From JAFAMS01 sp963715815 (lineage in GTDB: Bacteria; Vulcanimicrobiota; Vulcanimicrobiia; Vulcanimicrobiales; Vulcanimicrobiaceae): a stretch of DNA of 64,000 nucleotides. The translations under genes were made by a program, and so were the position numbers. The notes beneath the pieces were generated by a model that was given only the letters and a program-made list of their open reading frames with translations, was not told the DNA's origin and did no database searches. Positions 40,721 to 49,687 of the stretch are shown here, piece after piece (positions within the stretch are counted from its first letter, which is position 1; the number at the start of each line of letters is the position of its first letter). The DNA is taken from positions 2,914,001-2,978,000 of the forward strand of contig OY970278.1 of assembly GCA_963715815.1 (NCBI GenBank). Reading direction: 5' to 3'.

Positions 40721-41920
40721 TTAACTCGTGATGAACCGCGAGAGCAATCGGCCTTCGAAGCGGTCGAGATCGTCGTCGTCACCGGTCCAATCGTCCACCA
40801 TGAATGCAAACGTGATCGTGCCGCGGCGCAGCGGCATCACGTAACCTGAAAGCGAGCTCGCAAAAAGACGGTTGCCGTCCTTTGCGTACGTGCGCCCGCG
40901 TGCGGGCGTTCCCGCGAATGAATTGCGGATCGTGCCGCGCACGCCCGCCAGCGGCAGTGCGGCAAGAATTGCATCACGGTTCGGGCTGCGCCAATCGACT
41001 TGAAATACACGGACGAGCGTTCGCGGCGAAAGCCGATCGTAAATCGAGACACCCGAGCCGTCGAAGATCGCGGTGTTACGCGACGTGTCGATGCCGAGCG
41101 AGCGCAGCCAACGCTCTTCGCGAGCGGCGCCGTTGGCCGCGGAGCCGGGCGTGCCTTTTGTTGCGACCCCGATCGACTTGATAAGCATCTCGGCGATGAG
41201 ATTGTCGCTGGGATACCACATCGAGGCCAAGTATTGGGTCAGTGGTTTGGACTGGTGCGTCCAGATGACCTGATACGCGCTTGCGGGCGGCCGAACGAAC
41301 ACGTCGCTTGAAACGAAGTCGGGTATCGAAACGCCGCGCGTGCGCAGATCGCTCGCGAGAATCGCAAGCGCGACGTGTTCGGGATCGGCGCGCGGCTCGC
41401 GATCGGCGACGTTGTCTTGATAGCACAGTGCCGTAAGCGCCGGAGCATAGGCTTCACCGATGTCGTCGAGCGTCCAACCGTAACCGTAGCGCTCCTGATC
41501 GAAGCGGCTCGTGTCGGCATCTATTTCGGAAATCGGACCGACGTTCGCAGCAGCGACGCCGGCCGCGGCATCGTCGAGATCTTTCGCGCTCAAGAGTGGA
41601 TCGCCGCCGCCGATCAGGACGAGCTTCGTCGTCGTTCCGTCCGTAAGCGTCGCAACTTGCGTCGTGAACGCGAAATTCGGCCCAAGCACGGCAAGCGCGC
41701 TCGAGCCCGTGATGACTTTGAGTGTACTCGCCGGCATGAATGCGTCGTCCGCATCGTGCTTGTAGAGGACGCGGCCGCTGCGCGTGTCGACCGCGAGAAA
41801 CCCGACGTGCGCGCCGCGCAGCGTCTTCGCCGAGCTGAGCATGTTGTCGACGTCCGCATGCAGCTTGCTGATCTGCGCCGGCGTCCACGGTAAGTGCAAG
41901 GACGAACGCACGCCGCGCAA
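40721..41920 (-). CDS. dacB: PBP4-type D-Ala-D-Ala carboxypeptidase/endopeptidase (S13), no signal peptide seen
   Basis: 399 residues from TTG 41920. The SxxK nucleophile is in PASTLKVITGSSAL, the SxN in WYPSDNLIAEMLIK, and DGSGVSIYDRLSPRTLVRV is typical of S13. The third motif, normally KTG, reads AKDGNRLFASSLSGYV. The N-terminus (MRGVRSSLHLPWTPAQISKL) is not a signal peptide, though family members work in the periplasm. A dispersed repeat copy lies immediately upstream (41929-41963) and may have replaced the signal sequence. It could be non-functional or non-exported. Confidence 0.85.
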   Translation of the reverse strand: MRGVRSSLHLPWTPAQISKLHADVDNMLSSAKTLRGAHVGFLAVDTRSGRVLYKHDADDAFMPASTLKVITGSSALAVLGPNFAFTTQVATLTDGTTTKLVLIGGGDPLLSAKDLDDAAAGVAAANVGPISEIDADTSRFDQERYGYGWTLDDIGEAYAPALTALCYQDNVADREPRADPEHVALAILASDLRTRGVSIPDFVSSDVFVRPPASAYQVIWTHQSKPLTQYLASMWYPSDNLIAEMLIKSIGVATKGTPGSAANGAAREERWLRSLGIDTSRNTAIFDGSGVSIYDRLSPRTLVRVFQVDWRSPNRDAILAALPLAGVRGTIRNSFAGTPARGRTYAKDGNRLFASSLSGYVMPLRRGTITFAFMVDDWTGDDDDLDRFEGRLLSRFITS

Positions 41921-41928
41921 CAGACTTT

Positions 41929-41963
41929 TGTCATCCCGGCTGCCCTCGACTTCGCTCGGGGTA
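41929..41963. repeat. Dispersed repeat between kamE and the PBP4-like gene
   Basis: TTGTCATCCCGGCTGCCCTC followed by GACTTCGCTCGGGGTAAA, the reverse-complement form of the core. It touches the 5' end of the PBP4-like gene and lies 8 bases after the kamE stop. Confidence 0.65.
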
Positions 41964-41970
41964 AACGCCG

Positions 41971-42699
41971 TCAGGGTCCGCGGTCAACTAAACGCCGTGC
42001 AATAAAGGTCGCGACTTCGCTTGGCAACGTGCCGCGGCCGAAGCCCGCATCGTAGCCAAGCTCGGCGGCTAGGAGATTGGTGACGCGCGGTCCGCCGCAC
42101 AAGAGCAAGATGCGATCGCGCAAGCCGGCTTCTTCGAGACGCTCTGCAAGCGCCGTGAAGTTGAGGACGTCGCTGCCTTTTTGCGTGACGACTTGCGAGG
42201 CCAGGATGACGTCGAGATCGCGCTCCCGCGCGATGCCCACCAAATCCTCGACGGCAACTTGCGCACCCAAGTTGAGCGTCTCGAACATCGCGTAACGCTC
42301 GAGGCCGTAGTCGCCCTTGTAGCCCTTCATGTTCAGGATCGCATCGATCCCGACCGTGTGCGCGTCGGTGCCGATGCATGCTCCGGCGACACGAACCTTG
42401 CGCCCGAAACGCTCGCGCAAGAGTCCGTCGACCTCTTCCATCGCAAGCGGCCGCTCGCGTGGAATCGCCGCGGCGATGTTGTCGACCTCAACCGAGACTT
42501 TGGTGCGCGCGTAAACGACGAAGAACGAAAAGCCGCGTGCAATCTCGCGACCTTCTGCTACCGCAACGTCGGTGAAGCCCATCTGCGCAACGAGCCGTCG
42601 CGCAGCTTCATCCGCAGCTTCGCTCCACTCGAGCGGCAACGTAAAACTCAACTGGACGACCCCGTCATCTTTTGTGTCGCCATATGGGCGCACGTTCAT
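41971..42699 (-). CDS. kamE: Lysine 5,6-aminomutase beta subunit (B12-binding)
   Basis: A 242-residue subunit from ATG 42699. The cobalamin-binding motif is GACIGTDAHTVGIDAILNMK, which contains the histidine that ligates cobalt. The lysine of NMKGYKG corresponds to the PLP-linked lysine known in clostridial KamE. CGGPRVTNLLAAELGYDAGF is the usual C-terminal segment. It works with KamD to move the terminal amino group of lysine or beta-lysine. It follows kamD by about 50 bases. A start further upstream would overlap kamD. Confidence 0.94.
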   Translation of the reverse strand: MNVRPYGDTKDDGVVQLSFTLPLEWSEAADEAARRLVAQMGFTDVAVAEGREIARGFSFFVVYARTKVSVEVDNIAAAIPRERPLAMEEVDGLLRERFGRKVRVAGACIGTDAHTVGIDAILNMKGYKGDYGLERYAMFETLNLGAQVAVEDLVGIARERDLDVILASQVVTQKGSDVLNFTALAERLEEAGLRDRILLLCGGPRVTNLLAAELGYDAGFGRGTLPSEVATFIARRLVDRGP

Positions 42700-42748
42700 G
42701 ATTGCACGTGGAAGGGAGCAGCGGCACGAGGTTGGGGGCTCGGCCTCA

Positions 42749-44206
42749 CTACCGTGTCGCTGAGACATGCCCTAGCGCTTCTTCAAATGGATTCCAATAG
42801 TCCTCAGCTTTTTCGAAGACGCCTTCGTAACCGCGTCCGCCGGTCGGCATGCGCGAGACGTCGGCGAACACGCGCGTCTGGATCGCGGCTTCGAGTCCGA
42901 TTTCGGCGACGTGGCGCAAGCGCGTGCGAGCAAGCTCGAGCACGTGATGCGCGCGGTGCTCGATGATCCCGCCGCGCTTGATCTCGATCTCGTCGCCGAG
43001 ATGGCGCGCTGTTCCCATCACATAGCGCGCGCCTTCGATCGAAAGCGCACGATCGCCGAGCAGCGGCGTGTGGATCGCTTCGGTCAGCATCCCGCACAAA
43101 TGAATCGTCTGATGCGTCATCACCGAGGTCAGATCGAACATGCCGTCCATGAGGTGACCTTTGAAGATGTCGCCGGTCATGTGTTTGGTGGGCGGCATGT
43201 ACTTGAGCGGCGCGTCCGGGAAGATCTGACGCGTCAATTGCGCTTGCGCAAGTTGGAAGAGAAACCCGTCTTCTAAATCCGGATCGATCTCGAAGGCGTC
43301 GCCGAGACCAAGCTGCTTGTCGGGTAAGCCTGCACGATGCGCAAACTCTTCGTTGATGAACTGCGACGCCAAAACAGAAGGCGCTTGTTCGACCGCATCG
43401 GCAGTCGTGAGGTAGTTGTCCTCGCCGGTGTTGATAATAATGCCGGCGTGCGCATTGAGCATCCGCGAGAAATGCTGATCGACGAACGTCCGGCGCATGT
43501 TGATGTCGCGAAAGAGAATTCCGTACATCGAATCATTGAGCAGCATGTCGAGCCGCTCGAGCGCCGCGAGCGCGGCAATCTCGGGCATGCACAAACCGCT
43601 CGCGTAGTTTGTGAGCATCACGTAGCGCCCGAGCCGCTCGCCGGCTTCATCGAGCGCCTCGCGCATGATGTGGAAGTTCTCTTGCGTCGCGTACGTGCCG
43701 CCGAAGCCTTCGGTCGTTGCCCCTTCCGGAACGAAATCGAGCAGCGACTGCCCGGTCGAGCGGATCACCGCAATAATCTGCGCACCGGCTTCGGCCGCAG
43801 CGACCGCAGCCACACGGTCTTCGTAGATGTTGCCGCTGGCAACGATCAAGTACAGCAGCGGAGGCTCGCCCTGCGGCAGACGCTCGAGGAATGCTTCGCG
43901 CTCGCTACGGCGCGCATCGATCTTAGCCAATCCAGCGCGTGCCCGGCGCTCGATCTCGGCGCGACCCACAGAGGCCGCCATTGCGGTGGCGACGCCGTGT
44001 GTCAGTCCGGCGCCGAGCCCATCGACGATCGTGTTCGCAACAGGGACCCCATCGGCGCCCGCTCCGCTCTCGCCAAGTAAGCGGACGATTGCTCGCTCGA
44101 CGGAGACGGTCGAATGCGCGGCGATGAAGGCGCTGACCGGGTCGACGATCCGGCGCGCCAGGTCGCGGCATTCCACGACGGCGTCCCAATCAAGCTCGAG
44201 CTGCAT
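42749..44206 (-). CDS. kamD: Lysine 5,6-aminomutase alpha subunit
   Basis: A 485-residue TIM-barrel subunit that binds adenosylcobalamin and PLP with KamE. Recognisable segments are GGTYATQENFHIMREALDEA, LTNYASGLCMPEIAALAALE, LNDSMYGILFRDINMRRTFV and AGIIINTGEDNYLTTADAVE. KYMPPTKHMTGDIFKGHLMD follows. Clostridial KamD is about 516 residues, so the length is near normal. No lysine 2,3-aminomutase or diaminohexanoate dehydrogenase is in the window. It is divergent from the sigma-factor gene at 44251. Confidence 0.95.
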   Translation of the reverse strand: MQLELDWDAVVECRDLARRIVDPVSAFIAAHSTVSVERAIVRLLGESGAGADGVPVANTIVDGLGAGLTHGVATAMAASVGRAEIERRARAGLAKIDARRSEREAFLERLPQGEPPLLYLIVASGNIYEDRVAAVAAAEAGAQIIAVIRSTGQSLLDFVPEGATTEGFGGTYATQENFHIMREALDEAGERLGRYVMLTNYASGLCMPEIAALAALERLDMLLNDSMYGILFRDINMRRTFVDQHFSRMLNAHAGIIINTGEDNYLTTADAVEQAPSVLASQFINEEFAHRAGLPDKQLGLGDAFEIDPDLEDGFLFQLAQAQLTRQIFPDAPLKYMPPTKHMTGDIFKGHLMDGMFDLTSVMTHQTIHLCGMLTEAIHTPLLGDRALSIEGARYVMGTARHLGDEIEIKRGGIIEHRAHHVLELARTRLRHVAEIGLEAAIQTRVFADVSRMPTGGRGYEGVFEKAEDYWNPFEEALGHVSATR

Positions 44207-44250
44207 CGGCGAAACCTTGCTCCCTTCCGGCGGTATCTCCCGGTGAAGCC

Positions 44251-44871
44251 ATGGGACCGCGTGATGAAGCCCTCGTCAAAAACGTCCTCGCCGGCGACCA
44301 CGAACAATTTGCCGTTCTGGTCGAGCGGTACAAACGCGGCATCGGAAATTTCATAGGCGCGAGCGTCCGCTCGCCGGCCGACGTTGCCGATCTCTCGCAA
44401 GAGACATTCATGCGCGCGTACGCGCATCTCGGCACGTACAATCCGCAGCTCGGCAAGTTCTCGACGTGGCTCTACCACATCGCGCGCAACGTCGTGCGCA
44501 CGCATCTTGGGAAAGCACAGCGCCGTCCGGCGACACAAGAGCTCGCCGAAGAACAGACGCTTGAAAACACGCTGCCCGATATGTCGATTGAAGCCGATCC
44601 GGCGGGTGGTGTCCTGCGCACGGAAGCCGAGGCGGAAGTTCGCGCCGCACTCGCGCTTCTGCCGGAGCGCACGCGCGCCGTGCTCGCGCTTCGTTACTAC
44701 GACAACATGGATTATCAAACGATCGCGCAGACGATGGGGCTTTCGCTGGGCAACGTGAAGACGTTGATTCACCGCGGCAAGCTCGCGCTCGCGCACAAGC
44801 TCCGTCAAGCTGAGACGGAAGCCAGCAGCTTTCGCGCCTTGAGTATGATGCATGCGTTGCAGCACGTCTGA
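44251..44871 (+). CDS. ECF-type RNA polymerase sigma factor
   Basis: A 206-residue sigma-70 family protein. Region 2 (FAVLVERYKRGIGNFIGASV, DLSQETFMRAYAHLGTY...FSTWLYHIARN) binds the -10. Region 4 (LLPERTRAVLALRYYDNMDY, MGLSLGNVKTLIHRGKLALA) binds the -35. Its 3' end overlaps a zinc-finger anti-sigma gene by 20 bases, the normal pairing for RpoE/SigW-like factors. The linker is acidic. The controlled genes probably include the membrane protein that follows. Confidence 0.93.
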   Translation: MGPRDEALVKNVLAGDHEQFAVLVERYKRGIGNFIGASVRSPADVADLSQETFMRAYAHLGTYNPQLGKFSTWLYHIARNVVRTHLGKAQRRPATQELAEEQTLENTLPDMSIEADPAGGVLRTEAEAEVRAALALLPERTRAVLALRYYDNMDYQTIAQTMGLSLGNVKTLIHRGKLALAHKLRQAETEASSFRALSMMHALQHV

Positions 44872-45391
44872 AAATCTTTTCGACGGATTGCTCGAGGGCA
44901 CGCTGAGCGTGCTGCAGCGGCGCAACGTCGAATCGCACCTTGAGACGTGCGCGCGTTGCACGTCGGTGCTCGAAGAGCTGCGCGTCATCGACGCATTGCT
45001 GCTCACGCCGCGTCTGCTCGAGCCGGCGCCGAATTTTACACAAAAGACGATGGCCGAGATTCGCGCGATGCCGGCACCCAAAGCAGCTGCGCCGCGTCTG
45101 CCGCTCTGGTCGGCATTCGGGTTCTATCTATTCGCGTCGTGGCTCGGCATCGGTATGTGGCTTGCATTCGGACGACCGGACGCTCGCGGACTGCTCGCCC
45201 TCGTACTCGGCTTATTCGATCACAGCTCGCGCGCGTTCCACGACATCGGCCGCGCGGTAGCAGCCGGACTCGGCTCGACCGGAATCGCGAGCATCGTCGT
45301 CCTCGTGCTGGGTGTCGACGTGCTGCTGATCGCGCTTGCGTTCTTTGCACCGCGCCTCATCTCGCGTCTCGCGCGGACTGAGCCAGTCTGA
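44852..45391 (+). CDS. Zinc-finger anti-sigma factor, membrane-bound
   Basis: A 179-residue protein. The N-terminal anti-sigma domain has the zinc pattern H-x3-C-x2-C in ESHLETCARC plus Cys3. This is followed by a proline/alanine linker, a membrane helix (WSAFGFYLFASWLGIGMWLA) and a second hydrophobic hairpin near the C-terminus (IVVLVLGVDVLLIALAFFA). It should hold the upstream sigma factor at the inner membrane. Its stop overlaps the next gene's ATG, forming a three-gene operon. Confidence 0.85.
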   Translation: MRCSTSENLFDGLLEGTLSVLQRRNVESHLETCARCTSVLEELRVIDALLLTPRLLEPAPNFTQKTMAEIRAMPAPKAAAPRLPLWSAFGFYLFASWLGIGMWLAFGRPDARGLLALVLGLFDHSSRAFHDIGRAVAAGLGSTGIASIVVLVLGVDVLLIALAFFAPRLISRLARTEPV

Positions 45392-46242
45392 TGCGGCGTA
45401 CCGGGCTCGTCGCGCTTGTCGCGATTTTCGCTGTTGCGATGCTCTCGCATCGCGCGTGGTCGTCGCCACCGCACCACCACCATCTCTGGTTCCATCACGG
45501 CGCAAACTACATGTTCCGCGACGTCACGGTCGAGCAGGGCGAGACGGTCGACGGCGATCTGAACGTGTTCTTCGGCAATGCGACGATCGAAGGCCGGGTC
45601 AACGGCGATCTCAACGTCTTCGGCGGCAGCTGCGATACGACGAACGGCATGGTCGAAGGTGAAGTAAATTGCTTGCAGACCGCGTCGCTCGGCGGCATCG
45701 TTCCGTGGGTCGGAAACGCCTTCGAAGATATTCCGTTTGCGGGCGAATCGAAGCATCTCTCGATGACGTTATTCGGGAACTTCATCGTCTTCTTGATGTT
45801 CTTGCTCTTCCCGATGCGCGTGCGTTTGGCGCTGGCGCGCGTCGAAACGCAGCCGGGACTCGCAGCCGTGATCGGACTGCTGGCGTGCGTCGCCGTGATA
45901 CCGCTTGGGATATTATTGATTCTTTCGATCATCGGAATTCCGCTGATCATCATCGAGTTTGCGGCGATTTTTGCGGGCGTGTGGATTGGCCAGGCCGCGA
46001 TCGCACTGCTCGTCGGCCGGCGGCTTTCGGAACTCGTGCGGCCGAACACGACGCCCTCTCCGCTCGCGGCGCTGCTCCTCGGCTTGATCGTCGTCAGCGC
46101 GGCGGAAATCGTTCCCGGCGTGGGCTGGTTCGTGACGGCACTGATGATTCTCGTCGGCCTCGGCGCGGCGATTCTCGGATTCGTTCCGTTCGCCGCGACG
46201 GGCGTGCGCCGCACTATTAGCGGCCCGCCGATGACGCGCTAA
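45391..46242 (+). CDS. Exported bactofilin-like protein with C-terminal membrane domain
   Basis: A 283-residue protein. After a signal/anchor (GLVALVAIFAVAMLSHRAWS) comes a histidine run and a short beta-helix like that of bactofilins (VTVEQGETVDGDLNVFFGNA, TIEGRVNGDLNVFGGSC). Four hydrophobic segments form the second half (FIVFLMFLLFPMRVRLALA, GILLILSIIGIPLIIIEFAA). It is the third gene of the sigma/anti-sigma operon and is probably its effector, perhaps in envelope stress. No established function. Confidence 0.72.
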   Translation: MRRTGLVALVAIFAVAMLSHRAWSSPPHHHHLWFHHGANYMFRDVTVEQGETVDGDLNVFFGNATIEGRVNGDLNVFGGSCDTTNGMVEGEVNCLQTASLGGIVPWVGNAFEDIPFAGESKHLSMTLFGNFIVFLMFLLFPMRVRLALARVETQPGLAAVIGLLACVAVIPLGILLILSIIGIPLIIIEFAAIFAGVWIGQAAIALLVGRRLSELVRPNTTPSPLAALLLGLIVVSAAEIVPGVGWFVTALMILVGLGAAILGFVPFAATGVRRTISGPPMTR

Positions 46243-46305
46243 AGGGCGCCTTGGGTCCCCAGCGAAGCGAGGCCGACGCGCCGCGCGCTTCGGAGGGATG
46301 TTCTC

Positions 46306-46746
46306 TTGGGTTTGACCGTCACCGGTATCTCGCAGTCCGCCGACATCAAAGGGTTGGAGAAAGCGCTGCAAGACGCGGGATTTCCGCTCGACCCGATTCA
46401 GCTCGTCAACCCCGACGATAGCGATAAAAACCTCGCCGACACCGAAAGCCAGCAGCGCGTCGATACGCGCTTGAGCCTCGGCGGCGGACAGGGTACGGGC
46501 GTGCCGGGCCTCACCGGCGGGCACTCTGATTTCGATATCCCGCACGGCAGCTCGTACTTTCGCAACGAAGAGCTGTGGGATCGTCTCGATGATTTCGAGA
46601 TCCCCGATGATGAGATCGAGAATTATCTCGAAGCGCTTGCTGCCGGCCGCAGTGTCGTTGCATACTTCGCCGGAAAGCCGGATAACGTTCCCAAAATCGA
46701 GACGCTGTTTCGCTCGTCAGGTCTTTCAAAAGTAAAAACTTTCTAG
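46306..46746 (+). CDS. Hypothetical acidic protein
   Basis: A 146-residue soluble protein from TTG 46306, with GGAGGG eight bases upstream. It begins GLTVTGISQSADIKGLEKAL and ends RSVVAYFAGKPDNVPKIETL...VKTF. The middle is acidic and glycine-rich (RLSLGGGQGTGVPGLTGGHS). The ends look like the ferredoxin-like fold of small stress proteins (YflT-type), but this is weak. It follows the sigma/anti-sigma operon on the same strand. Confidence 0.65.
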   Translation: MGLTVTGISQSADIKGLEKALQDAGFPLDPIQLVNPDDSDKNLADTESQQRVDTRLSLGGGQGTGVPGLTGGHSDFDIPHGSSYFRNEELWDRLDDFEIPDDEIENYLEALAAGRSVVAYFAGKPDNVPKIETLFRSSGLSKVKTF

Positions 46747-46747
46747 G

Positions 46748-46797
46748 CTTGTCATCCCCAGCGTAGCGACCGCAGGGAGCGTAGTCGAGGGACAGCT
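46748..46797. repeat. Dispersed repeat, copy with internal duplication
   Basis: TTGTCATCCCCAGCGTAGCG, then ACCGCAGGGAGCGTAGTCGA, then GGGACAGC. GCGTAG appears twice. It lies between the hypothetical gene and the broken membrane-protein gene. Confidence 0.65.
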
Positions 46798-46819
46798 CGT
46801 CGCGCTCCTTTGGCTCGCG

Positions 46820-48470
46820 ATGTTGTGGTATGCGGCGCCGCTCTTATCGCGAACGCAAGGGCTCACGATTCCCTCGCGCCTGCGCTACACGCTCGTCCTC
46901 ATGGCCGCGATACCGCTATTTCTTGCGGCGGTGCATTTGCTCGCGATGGGACCATTGCTAATCGCCGCGGCGATCTTGTGCGCGCTGCGATTTCGTTTCG
47001 CTCGACGATCGATACTCGAATACAATCCGTGGGATGCGTCTCGCCGTCGCGATCGTGTTCTTGACGGCGTCCGTATATATTCCGCGCGCACCGACCGACG
47101 GTGATTCGCTTGCGTACCACTTGCCAAATGCAATCGCGTGGGCGCAAGCCGGTTCGCTCGATCCGACATGGATGCGCTACTGGTGGTACCCCGGCGGATC
47201 GGAAATCTCGATAGCCGGCATCATCGCAAGCGGGGGCCTTTGGATCACGGGTGTACCGTCGTTGCTCGCAGCCATGATGCTGACGTCGCGCATCGGCATG
47301 TGGCTGCGTTCGCTCGACGTTCCCGCCTGGACGGCAGCTGCCATGAGCGCGGCTCTCATCACGATCACGACCGCTGCATTCCAAACGTACGATCAGCGCA
47401 ACGATCTGGTACTGGCTGCGTGGTTCGTCGAGACCTTATGGATGCTGCGGAACGATTCATGGAGCGGCGCGCTCCCGATTGCGATGCTTGCGCTTATCAA
47501 GCCCTACGGCTGGGTGTATGCGCTGCTGGCGATCGTTTGCACGCGCAAACCACGCGCACTCGTGGGTTTCGTTCCGCTTGCATTGTGGATCGTGCACGAC
47601 GCAGTACTCGCGCCGCGCGCGCTCATCTCGATCGCATCGACAAACGCGATTGGCACGTGGTCGACGACCGTAGCCGGAAATCTGCCCGCGTCGTTGACTG
47701 TACTCGCGAAAGCCATTGCAGAGCGCGGGCCGGTCGCGGTTTGCTGTTTCGTCGCTCCAATGTTTGCCCTGTTGGCACGTGGCAAGGAACGCTGGATTGC
47801 GATCGCGGGAACGAGCGCGCTCGTGCTGTTCTTGCTCACGCCGTTCGGTTACGCAAACGACATCCCGCAACTCGCTTTGGGCTGGTCGCTGCGGTACGAT
47901 CTTCCCTCGCTTGCGCTCGGAGATGTTGTGCCTCTCGCCGCTGGGTCGCCGGTTTCCGATATCGATTGCCGTTCTTGCGGCGTGCAGCGCGCTCGCGGGC
48001 ATCGCCCGGCTGCTGTATATCTTGAATCACGACGCTTCGATTCTCATCGCGTTCCTTATCGCCGTTGCTGCAGGGCTTGCTGCGATCGTCGCGTTTATCG
48101 CGCCGCTTCGCCGCGTCGCCGGCTTCGCAGCAACCGCGATCGCGCTCGCCCTCATGCTCTACGGCAGCATCATCGCAGCCGCACATGTTGCCGGCTTCTA
48201 CGCAGTATCGACGAACGGTACGACATTCTTCCGCTGGTTTAGGTCGCATCCGCACGACGCCGAAAGCATCAATCTGCGCACCGGCGAACTTACTCATGCT
48301 TGCTCCCGACGCACGCGCTTATGACGCAGATGATGTTTCGTGTTTGCGCGCGGCCGCGGAAGGCGCGGTGATCGTCGTCGCCGGAGGCGTCAGGCCCCGC
48401 GCAAGCGCGAAGCGACTGCGGGGAAGCGCTTTTCGAGGACGCCGACTTCATCGCGGTCTTGCCGCGCTAA
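46820..48470 (+). pseudogene. Large membrane protein (GT-C-like), multiply frameshifted
   Basis: Reading across frames gives one membrane protein: LWYAAPLLSRTQ... in the first frame, then from about 47036 RLAVAIVFLTASVYIPRAPT and DPTWMRYWWYPGGSE. From about 47925 it continues LCLSPLGRRFPISIAVLAAC, from about 48290 LMLAPDARAYDADDVSCLRA, and it ends GEALFEDADFIAVLPR at 48470. The frame changes at least four times. The DGDSLAYHLPNAIAWAQAG loop is typical of GT-C mannosyltransferase-like proteins. It was probably a sugar-transfer or polymer gene. It is either decayed or badly sequenced. Confidence 0.75.
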
Positions 48471-48522
48471 GCCCTTTCACGTCGAAGGCGACGACGTGAT
48501 AGGGTTATGTGTGGAGCAACGA

Positions 48523-49062
48523 ATGGCGACTCAAGTACCGCTGGTCTACGAAGACCTCGAGTCCTTCCCCGACGACAATCTCCGTCGCGAGATTCTTGGC
48601 GGCGAGCTTTACGTGACCCCGTCGCCGACGCGCCGTCATCAGGAGATAGTGCTGGCCATCGCGGTCGCGCTCACGACATATGCCAAGCGAGCGGGTGGGC
48701 ACGTCTATGTCTCCCCGCTCGACACCGTTTTGAGCGCGCAGAACGTGGTCGAGCCCGATGTCGTCTTCATAGCGCCGGATCGTCGGGACACTCTTGGCGA
48801 CAGAGGCATCATTGGAGTACCAAGCCTCGTAATCGAAGTATTGTCGCCCGGCACGGCCATGACCGATCGGGGTCGCAAGCGCAATCTCTATGCTCGCTTC
48901 AACATCCCGGAATATTGGATCGTCGATCTCGACGCGAACGCGATCGAGCGCTGCAGCGATCCCGAAGGTGACGTTTATCGAACCGTCGTGGTATTTGATC
49001 GCGACATGCCGGCGGCGACTCTAACTGATCTCGTTCTTTCGTTCGAGGAAATCTTCAGCTAG
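48523..49062 (+). CDS. Uma2-family (DUF820) putative restriction endonuclease
   Basis: A 179-residue protein from ATG 48523 with GGAG upstream. It has the PD-(D/E)xK nuclease fold of Uma2: EILGGELYVTPSPTRRHQEI, EPDVVFIAPDRRDTLGDRGI, VPSLVIEVLSPGTAMTDRGR and KRNLYARFNIPEYWIVDLDA. The EVLSPGT segment and the upstream Asp supply the putative metal site. Function is unknown; the genes are common in Cyanobacteria and other environmental bacteria and often move. It is intact although both flanking genes are frameshifted. Confidence 0.9.
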   Translation: MATQVPLVYEDLESFPDDNLRREILGGELYVTPSPTRRHQEIVLAIAVALTTYAKRAGGHVYVSPLDTVLSAQNVVEPDVVFIAPDRRDTLGDRGIIGVPSLVIEVLSPGTAMTDRGRKRNLYARFNIPEYWIVDLDANAIERCSDPEGDVYRTVVVFDRDMPAATLTDLVLSFEEIFS

Positions 49063-49687
49063 TTCTTCTTCCATTCAGCAGGCGCGACAAATGGAGGCGG
49101 CTCGCCTTCGCCTGTTTGCGCGCGGCGCAACCCTTCGTGTGCATCCGCGCTTCCCGGATCGACTGCAAGCGCGCGCTGGAAATATTGCAAGGCTAGGGCG
49201 CGGTCGCCGTTAAGCAAGGCCTGATTGCCGGCCGCAAGCAGCATCGTCTCGGAGAGCGGCTCCAGCTGCAAGGCGCGCTCGTAGTCGCCGAGCGCCGCGC
49301 GCCATTGCACGCGACGGTTTCCGCGCTCGACATAACCGGCTTCCGCATCGAGCTGACCCAGGCGCCACAGCGCATCGGCGAGCGCGACCTCATCCTGACG
49401 ATCGTGCTCGAGTCGCGCTACGAGCGTGCGATCGAGTGTCGTGGCGCCGCGATAATCCCCGGCTTTGTCGAGAGCGTCGACGTGCGCGCGAACCGTCAAG
49501 ACATCGGCGGTTGAATTCGGCGGAAATAATCCGAGCGCGTGCGCCGGTCGATCGCCGATTGTTTTCGCCAGAGTCGCGGGACGGAGAATCGCCCGCCGGC
49601 TTGGCCGGTTGCGCCATCGGCGATGACTTGCATCGCTGCAGCGGCAAGGATGAGAACCGCAAAGACGGTTGCGGCGAACGTTTTCAC
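49059..49687 (-). pseudogene. Exported TPR protein, one frameshift
   Basis: The N-terminus in one frame is a signal peptide (FAATVFAVLILAAAAMQVIA) followed by DGATGQAGGRFSVP. From about 49588 the next frame continues TLAKTIGDRPAHALGLFPPN and then TPR-like helices (RVQWRAALGDYERALQLEPL, NGDRALALQYFQRALAVDPG). One single-base change would restore the gene. It overlaps the rmlD stop and the end of the Uma2 gene. Periplasmic TPR proteins often serve assembly or secretion. Confidence 0.68.

Noticed and set aside
42700..42748. A cobalamin riboswitch before kamE or kamD
   Set aside because: The gap before kamE is only 49 bases and the kamD upstream gap is 44 bases. Neither is long enough nor shows the B12 box.
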